From assembly GCA_002293295.1 (NCBI GenBank), contig DBCY01000046.1, positions 1-8,626 of the forward strand: a DNA stretch of 8,626 bases, given 5' to 3'. Below, one piece after another: positions 5,398 through 8,626 of this stretch. The stretch's first letter is position 1. Every line of letters starts with the position of its first letter. The notes beneath the pieces are model-generated. The model ran no database searches. It had not been told where the DNA came from and saw only the letters and a program-made list of their open reading frames with translations. A program made the position numbers and the translations under genes. This DNA comes from Ruminococcus sp. UBA946. Lineage in GTDB: Bacteria; Bacillota; Clostridia; Oscillospirales; Ruminococcaceae.

Positions 5398-6213
5398 TCA
5401 TTCAAGAAATGACAGATTTTCATACTCATAATTGCCTGAGACGTTTAAACACCTGTATTCAGGCTTGATTTTACCATTGTTATTAAGCCGGTCTATAATC
5501 AAGTCATAATACGGTTTATGTATTTCTGAACTAATAAAATTACGATTCAATTCTTTGCAAAGCAAAACTTCATTACCGCTGCCGCCGAATAATATTTGAA
5601 CCGTATCAGACTCATCGGTTGACGCTTTGATTAACATTTCTACCAATCCCCTTGGTAACTGGCATGCATGAAAAGTTTTATCCTTTGAAACATTTTTGAC
5701 CAAATCAAAATAATTCCAGGAATAGGGCATTCTGCCTTTTGAACCGTTTGCAATATTCTGTTTAATGCGTTTGTCCGTTGGGTTCTGATAAGGAACAGCC
5801 ACGTTGTTTTTATAGAATTTATGTTCGCCTGATTTAACGGCATGAAGTATGTTCCTGTGAGCTGTGGTAAATTTTTTTGGTGAATGTCCGACATTTGTGT
5901 TATAAACCCAAACATATTCATATACGTTATAAGCCGCTTCATCCAAAAATTTAACCCTCAAATAAGCATTTTGTTTAGGATAGTTAAGCATAAACAAATT
6001 ACCGTCATTTTTCAGTACCCTCAGACATTCGCGGTTTAATTCAATATACCAGTCAATATAATCGTTCCATTTCTGAGTATACTTTACACCGTTATAATTA
6101 ATACCTACATTATAGTCGGGGTCGCCGAAAATCATATCCACCGAATTATCAGGCAAACGTTTTAAAGTAAGCATTACATCTTCATTAAAAACTTGATTTA
6201 ATGGAATATTCAA
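5398..6213 (-). CDS. Beta-class DNA methyltransferase (N6-adenine or N4-cytosine type)
   Basis: About 271 residues; a cytoplasmic AdoMet-dependent enzyme that methylates an exocyclic amine in DNA. Motif IV comes first as GDPDYN (DPDY at 31-34) and the AdoMet-binding motif I comes late as LFGGSG (about 209-213) followed by ELNRNFISSEI. This is the beta-class order; the intervening region at about 90-190 should hold target recognition. DPDY replaces the usual DPPY. Adenine is the likelier target but the sequence does not settle it. A GTG at 6222 overlaps the upstream stop, yet AAGGGGG (6228-6222) runs into it. The TTG at 6213 lies eight bases after that site and gives MNIPLNQVFNEDVM, a normal methyltransferase opening, so I prefer it. 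The gene is AT-rich like its upstream partner and unlike the spore gene next door. Together they look like an acquired type II system. Confidence 0.88.
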   Translation of the reverse strand: MNIPLNQVFNEDVMLTLKRLPDNSVDMIFGDPDYNVGINYNGVKYTQKWNDYIDWYIELNRECLRVLKNDGNLFMLNYPKQNAYLRVKFLDEAAYNVYEYVWVYNTNVGHSPKKFTTAHRNILHAVKSGEHKFYKNNVAVPYQNPTDKRIKQNIANGSKGRMPYSWNYFDLVKNVSKDKTFHACQLPRGLVEMLIKASTDESDTVQILFGGSGNEVLLCKELNRNFISSEIHKPYYDLIIDRLNNNGKIKPEYRCLNVSGNYEYENLSFLE

Positions 6214-6218
6214 ATCGT

Positions 6219-7037
6219 TCACCCCCTTAAATACGGAGCAAGAGCTTCATATAATTTTTTATGTGTTAATGTGCATGTCCCTCCGCTGTATATAAATTTT
6301 TGAATTACCGTAGTTATTAGCTTTACATTTATTGTTCCGCCTGATTGAGTTTTTGATATTATATCCTCGATAAATTTTGAAATTAATAATGGTGCGCTGA
6401 TTACAGAGAGTACCGTATTGGTTCTGCCTGTTTTGCTTTCTGTCATATTTTTGAAATAAGGTTCACCTTTAGGTGCATGGTACTTAACATCTTCATTCCA
6501 TGATAAAAGATTGACAAATAATAGAAATTGTAAAAGGGTGGGGTTTTCATACTCTTTAAACTTATCGGCAAACCCTTCGCGCAAGACAAGGGTTTCTAAA
6601 TTATTAAGCAACTCACAGATTTCGTCTGAGGGCGCATATCTCCATTTACCATTTATACAGCAGTAATCATTAAAATAATATAAACGGTATAATAATACTA
6701 AAACTTTTATAAATGTTCCTTTATGTATAAGAAATATTTTAAGAAGGTATTCCCAAATATCATCAAATGAATATTTTTCAGTGACATCCCGTCCATTAAA
6801 TAAAACGGCAGGGTACATATCAAATTTATTTGGTATTTTTCGCATTGATTCTTTTCCGGGTTTATAAAACGCTGCTTCGTTTCCGTTTATTGTGTTTATT
6901 GTTGTTTTTATACGTTCGTTGTTCGTTCCTATGGGAAGTAATATGGCTTCTGTTATCAGACTGCGTTTTATTTCATAAAATCTTTCTCTTTTCGCTTTTG
7001 TACGCTTAATATCTGTTGTTAATAATTCTACTGACAC
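6219..7037 (-). CDS. Candidate type II restriction endonuclease (inferred from context)
   Basis: About 272 residues, with no family that I recognise. It is proposed as the nuclease only because it precedes, and nearly touches, a type II-like methyltransferase in a two-gene AT-rich cassette. I looked for a PD-(D/E)xK or HNH signature and found none that is convincing; EIK near the N-terminus and NEDVKYH near residue 195 are weak. Notable blocks are FYKPGKES, PNKFDMYPAVLFNG, EKYSFDDIWEYLLKIF and GRTNTVLSVISAPLL. There is no signal peptide or obvious membrane segment, and overall it is lysine- and isoleucine-rich. ATG at 7046 directly abuts AAAAGG (7052-7047), so GTG at 7037, nine bases from it, is the likelier start (MSVELLTTDIKR). 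The promoter is at 7077-7106. Alternatives are an accessory or control protein of the methyltransferase. Confidence 0.6.
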   Translation of the reverse strand: MSVELLTTDIKRTKAKRERFYEIKRSLITEAILLPIGTNNERIKTTINTINGNEAAFYKPGKESMRKIPNKFDMYPAVLFNGRDVTEKYSFDDIWEYLLKIFLIHKGTFIKVLVLLYRLYYFNDYCCINGKWRYAPSDEICELLNNLETLVLREGFADKFKEYENPTLLQFLLFVNLLSWNEDVKYHAPKGEPYFKNMTESKTGRTNTVLSVISAPLLISKFIEDIISKTQSGGTINVKLITTVIQKFIYSGGTCTLTHKKLYEALAPYLRG

Positions 7038-7068
7038 ATTACACATCCTTTTAAAACAGCTTATAATG

Positions 7069-7111
7069 AATGCTTAATTGTATCATAATAATTATTAATA
7101 AATCAAGCATT
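7069..7111 (-). promoter_or_regulatory. Promoter of the restriction-modification pair inside an operator-like dyad
   Basis: On the minus strand TTGATT (7106-7101) and TACAAT (7082-7077) are 18 bases apart, predicting a start near 7070. AATGCTT (7069-7075) and AAGCATT (7105-7111) form an inverted repeat around it. A perfect 12-bp palindrome, TAATAATTATTA (7086-7097), sits in the spacer almost concentric with the outer arms. The arms overlap the start site and the edge of the minus-35 box. Confidence 0.55.
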
Positions 7112-7129
7112 AAATTACTCAAATTATAT

Positions 7130-7618
7130 TCATTCAACAAACAATACAGGATAACCCTTCTGATACTCCTTGATAATGCCGGGGTTTTTAGCGGCATAGC
7201 CGAGGATTTTTTCCGCCAGTCCGTTTTTTACAAGCTCATTTACCAGCTCGGACAGCGGTTTATCGTAAAGCGAAGGGCATACCGAAGCAATTGAAATCAC
7301 CCTCCTGCCGCCAAGACTCATAATCCGGTAGGGCCATATGCTGCAGTCAAACGGCTTTCCGTCTGCTAAAACGCACCCCTTTTCCTTATCGAGCATCGGG
7401 CAGTAATAAAGACCGTTTTCATCCTCGCTCATGCGGAGAAGATACCCTTCATCCTTTTTTATAAACTGCTGCTGAGGATATTTTTCCTGTATAGTTTCTT
7501 TAAGCTGCCGGCTGATAACAGGGGTTTCCCATAAATCATATTTGTCAAACACACAGCAAATCCTGCATGCCGCGCATTCATTGCCTGTCAGTATATTTTT
7601 CAGCATATTTCTAAACAT
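7130..7618 (-). CDS. YkgJ-family cysteine-cluster protein (CxxCxxCC)
   Basis: A 162-residue cytoplasmic protein of the YkgJ/UPF0153 family, proposed to bind zinc or an iron-sulfur cluster; no reaction is established for this branch. The signature is CAACRICC with C15, C18, C21 and C22. The later cysteines C73 (YYCPML), C82 (GCVL), C92 (PFDCSIWPYR) and C114 (VCPS) complete the usual eight, so the metal site looks intact. Upstream GGAAAGGA runs straight into the ATG at 7618. The in-frame ATG at 7606 (Met5) is 12 bases from it and is a possible alternative that leaves the motif untouched. I see no clear promoter in the 63 bases between it and the palindromic element at 7682-7762, so it may be read from the promoter of the DUF6630-like gene through that element. 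No terminator is visible after it, so read-through into the restriction genes is possible. Confidence 0.88.
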   Translation of the reverse strand: MFRNMLKNILTGNECAACRICCVFDKYDLWETPVISRQLKETIQEKYPQQQFIKKDEGYLLRMSEDENGLYYCPMLDKEKGCVLADGKPFDCSIWPYRIMSLGGRRVISIASVCPSLYDKPLSELVNELVKNGLAEKILGYAAKNPGIIKEYQKGYPVLFVE

Positions 7619-7681
7619 TCCTTTCCGGATGTTTTTCTTGACTTTATTTCCTTCTTAAATCCGTAACAGCCTGACCATACG

Positions 7682-7762
7682 GCGGTTTGCCCCGCCGCTT
7701 TGCGGCGGCAATGCCCCGCATTGTTTTTGTTGCCCTGAAAGGACAACAAAAAGCCAAACCGC
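7682..7762. repeat. 81-bp palindromic element able to form a perfect four-way junction
   Basis: Outer arms GCGGTTTG (7682-7689) and CAAACCGC (7755-7762) enclose three perfect hairpins with no base between them: CCGCCGC-TTT-GCGGCGG (7692-7708), CAATGC-CCC-GCATTG (7709-7723) and TTTTTGTTG...CAACAAAAA (7724-7752). In minus-strand RNA the last extends to 12 bp through one U-G and two C-G pairs. Sixty of 81 bases lie in these core stems. The right arm ends on the last base of the preceding stop codon. It has no tRNA features and no T-run for a terminator. Confidence 0.7.
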
Positions 7763-8403
7763 TATATCGCCTGCGCATAGGTTATTCTGTGTCCGATTGT
7801 ATTGGCAAGCTGCCCCAGTTCTTCAATTTTATCAACCTCCGCAGGAAAGACTATTAATATACTGCCGCCTATATCGGCGGCTCCTATGCATATCATCCTG
7901 TCGGATAAAAGAGCGTCAAGCTCCTCGCAGATTTTTATAACGCCTCCGTCTTCGGAAAGATTTGCTTCTTCCCCGGGGGTAAGTTTTATTTTAAGCTCAG
8001 CCGTGCATTTCAAACCTTTCAAGGCTGTCAAAAATTCATCCCTGGATGAATCGGCGTTTGTTCTGACGGCATAACCGTGACGTACTGCACAGTCGGCGAT
8101 GCCGGCCCATTTTAAAGCATCCTTGTTTGCAGCGGATATATCAAAACCGTATGCTTCATAATCGGATTTATGCAGCTCCTTGTATTCGGTCAGGTTAAAA
8201 ATGCATTCGTTTGCCTCCAGCAGCGCCTCTTCGTCGGAATACATCATAATTTCGGCAATCTGTCGGCGCACTGATTTTACATCAACCTCGGAAAGGTCAA
8301 ACTGCGGCATTTCATCCACAGTAAATACGGACAATGCCTTTTCCTCATGCGCCGTTTGTTTTTTCGATTCTTTTTTCTTCCTGAATATATCAAAAAACCC
8401 CAT
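7762..8403 (-). CDS. DUF6630-like protein of unknown function
   Basis: A 213-residue soluble protein. It opens with MGFFDIFRKKKESKK, a short amphipathic and basic leader found on many unrelated cytosolic Firmicute proteins. An acidic, helix-rich body (about 30-110) leads to a beta-alpha block with WAGIADCAVRHGYAVRT, AELKIKLTPGE, CEELDALLSDRMICIGAADIGGSILIVFP and EELGQLANTIGHRI. The last third matches what I remember of DUF6630 (ELDALL...GDSYxLFLVP...LAxxLG), but that is a by-eye assignment. A frame opening upstream at 8448 would add 15 residues. AGGTGAAGG (8416-8408) sits ahead of the ATG at 8403 at good spacing, so 8403 is preferred. It is the first of two minus-strand genes with the YkgJ protein, separated from it by the palindromic element. 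No function is proposed. Confidence 0.75.
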   Translation of the reverse strand: MGFFDIFRKKKESKKQTAHEEKALSVFTVDEMPQFDLSEVDVKSVRRQIAEIMMYSDEEALLEANECIFNLTEYKELHKSDYEAYGFDISAANKDALKWAGIADCAVRHGYAVRTNADSSRDEFLTALKGLKCTAELKIKLTPGEEANLSEDGGVIKICEELDALLSDRMICIGAADIGGSILIVFPAEVDKIEELGQLANTIGHRITYAQAI

Positions 8404-8440
8404 AAAACCTTCACCTTTCCGCAAATAGTAGATAATACTA

Positions 8441-8471
8441 ATTAACAATTAAAAATTAACAATGGCGGTAT
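8441..8471 (-). repeat. Collapsed copy of the ATACCGCC...CATTGTTAATT repeat
   Basis: The minus strand reads ATACCGCC (8471-8464) running straight into ATTGTTAATT and then a further TTAATTGTTAAT. It shares both ends of the plus-strand repeat at 3796-3852 but lacks its hairpin right arm and linker. It forms part of the leader of the DUF6630-like gene. Confidence 0.45.
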
Positions 8472-8472
8472 G

Positions 8473-8478
8473 ATTATA
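8473..8478 (-). promoter_or_regulatory. Possible minus-10 box of the DUF6630-like gene
   Basis: TATAAT on the minus strand (8478-8473), about 70 bases before the start codon. No good minus-35 is found: TATTGT lies at 17 bases and TTGTAT at 15. It directly abuts the repeat at 8441-8471. Confidence 0.3.
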
Positions 8479-8530
8479 TTGTAACTTTAAACAATACAAT
8501 ACCATCAATTATCAAAGATACTTTTGGCGC

Positions 8531-8549
8531 ACCGCAAAAATTGTGCGGT
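8531..8549. repeat. Short hairpin in the terminal intergenic region
   Basis: A perfect 6-bp inverted repeat ACCGCA (8531-8536) / TGCGGT (8544-8549) with loop AAAATTG and no T-run on either side. The minus-strand ACCGCA-AATTTTT composition recalls ACCGCAATTTTTT at 2242-2253 in the hairpin train. Apart from this, 8479-8626 holds no gene that I can support. Confidence 0.4.
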
Positions 8550-8626
8550 TCAATAATCCTAAACGAATATATAACTCATTACTTTCAATTTCACACTCCA
8601 CACTACTACCTCATAACAACTAAAAG

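Noticed and set aside
6460..6500. PD-(D/E)xK active site around NEDVKYH in the partner of the methyltransferase
   Set aside because: The spacing does not fit E-x-K and no upstream PD pair is convincing, so the nuclease role rests on context alone.
7682..7762. tRNA gene suggested by the cloverleaf fold
   Set aside because: Stem lengths, the absence of an anticodon loop of seven and of the T-loop and D-loop sequences, and the lack of unpaired junction bases exclude a tRNA.
7802..8428. Serine-rich plus-strand frames opposite the DUF6630-like gene
   Set aside because: They are reverse-complement shadows, with the low-complexity Ser/Phe composition expected opposite an acidic, lysine-rich gene.

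Overview
The window reads as chromosomal DNA of a spore-forming Clostridia-type Firmicute, plausibly a gut member of the Oscillospiraceae/Ruminococcaceae. The main reasons are the moderate GC of the core genes, strong AAGGAG-type ribosome sites, a SleL/YaaH-type spore cortex glycosidase without a signal peptide, a CPBP protease, a CxxCxxCC (YkgJ) protein, and a conserved hypothetical family that I associate with gut Firmicutes. Assignment below class is inference.

Left end (1-626): a small, AT-rich XRE regulator with its own intrinsic terminator, a short gene-fragment-like stretch, then the minus-strand terminator of the next operon. Minus-strand operon (606-2007): a five-segment membrane protein with a PH-like central domain, then a 197-residue conserved protein whose properly spaced start codon is ATA rather than ATG. 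Spacer 2008-2389 (382 bases, no convincing gene apart from the leader ORF beginning at 2390): two divergent sigma-A-type promoters with a train of four perfect hairpins between them.

Plus-strand genes (2390-5312): a possible 20-codon leader ORF overlaps the start of a CPBP membrane protease by ATGA. After a repeat-containing spacer comes a LysM-LysM-GH18 spore cortex glycosidase. A bidirectional terminator separates it from the convergent genes that follow.

Minus-strand right half (5398-8403): a compact AT-rich two-gene restriction-modification candidate, with a beta-class DNA methyltransferase downstream of a protein I cannot assign to a nuclease family. Its promoter sits inside a dyad. Next come a YkgJ-type cysteine-cluster protein and a DUF6630-like protein. 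Between the last two is an 81-bp palindromic element that can fold as a perfect four-way junction.

No phage, insertion sequence, CRISPR array, tRNA or rRNA is visible. The most unusual signals are the hairpin-train and cloverleaf repeats, the ATA start, the overlapping leader ORF, and the restriction-modification pair with an unrecognised partner protein. All motif, structure and start calls were made by eye. Base-composition remarks are visual impressions, not computed values.
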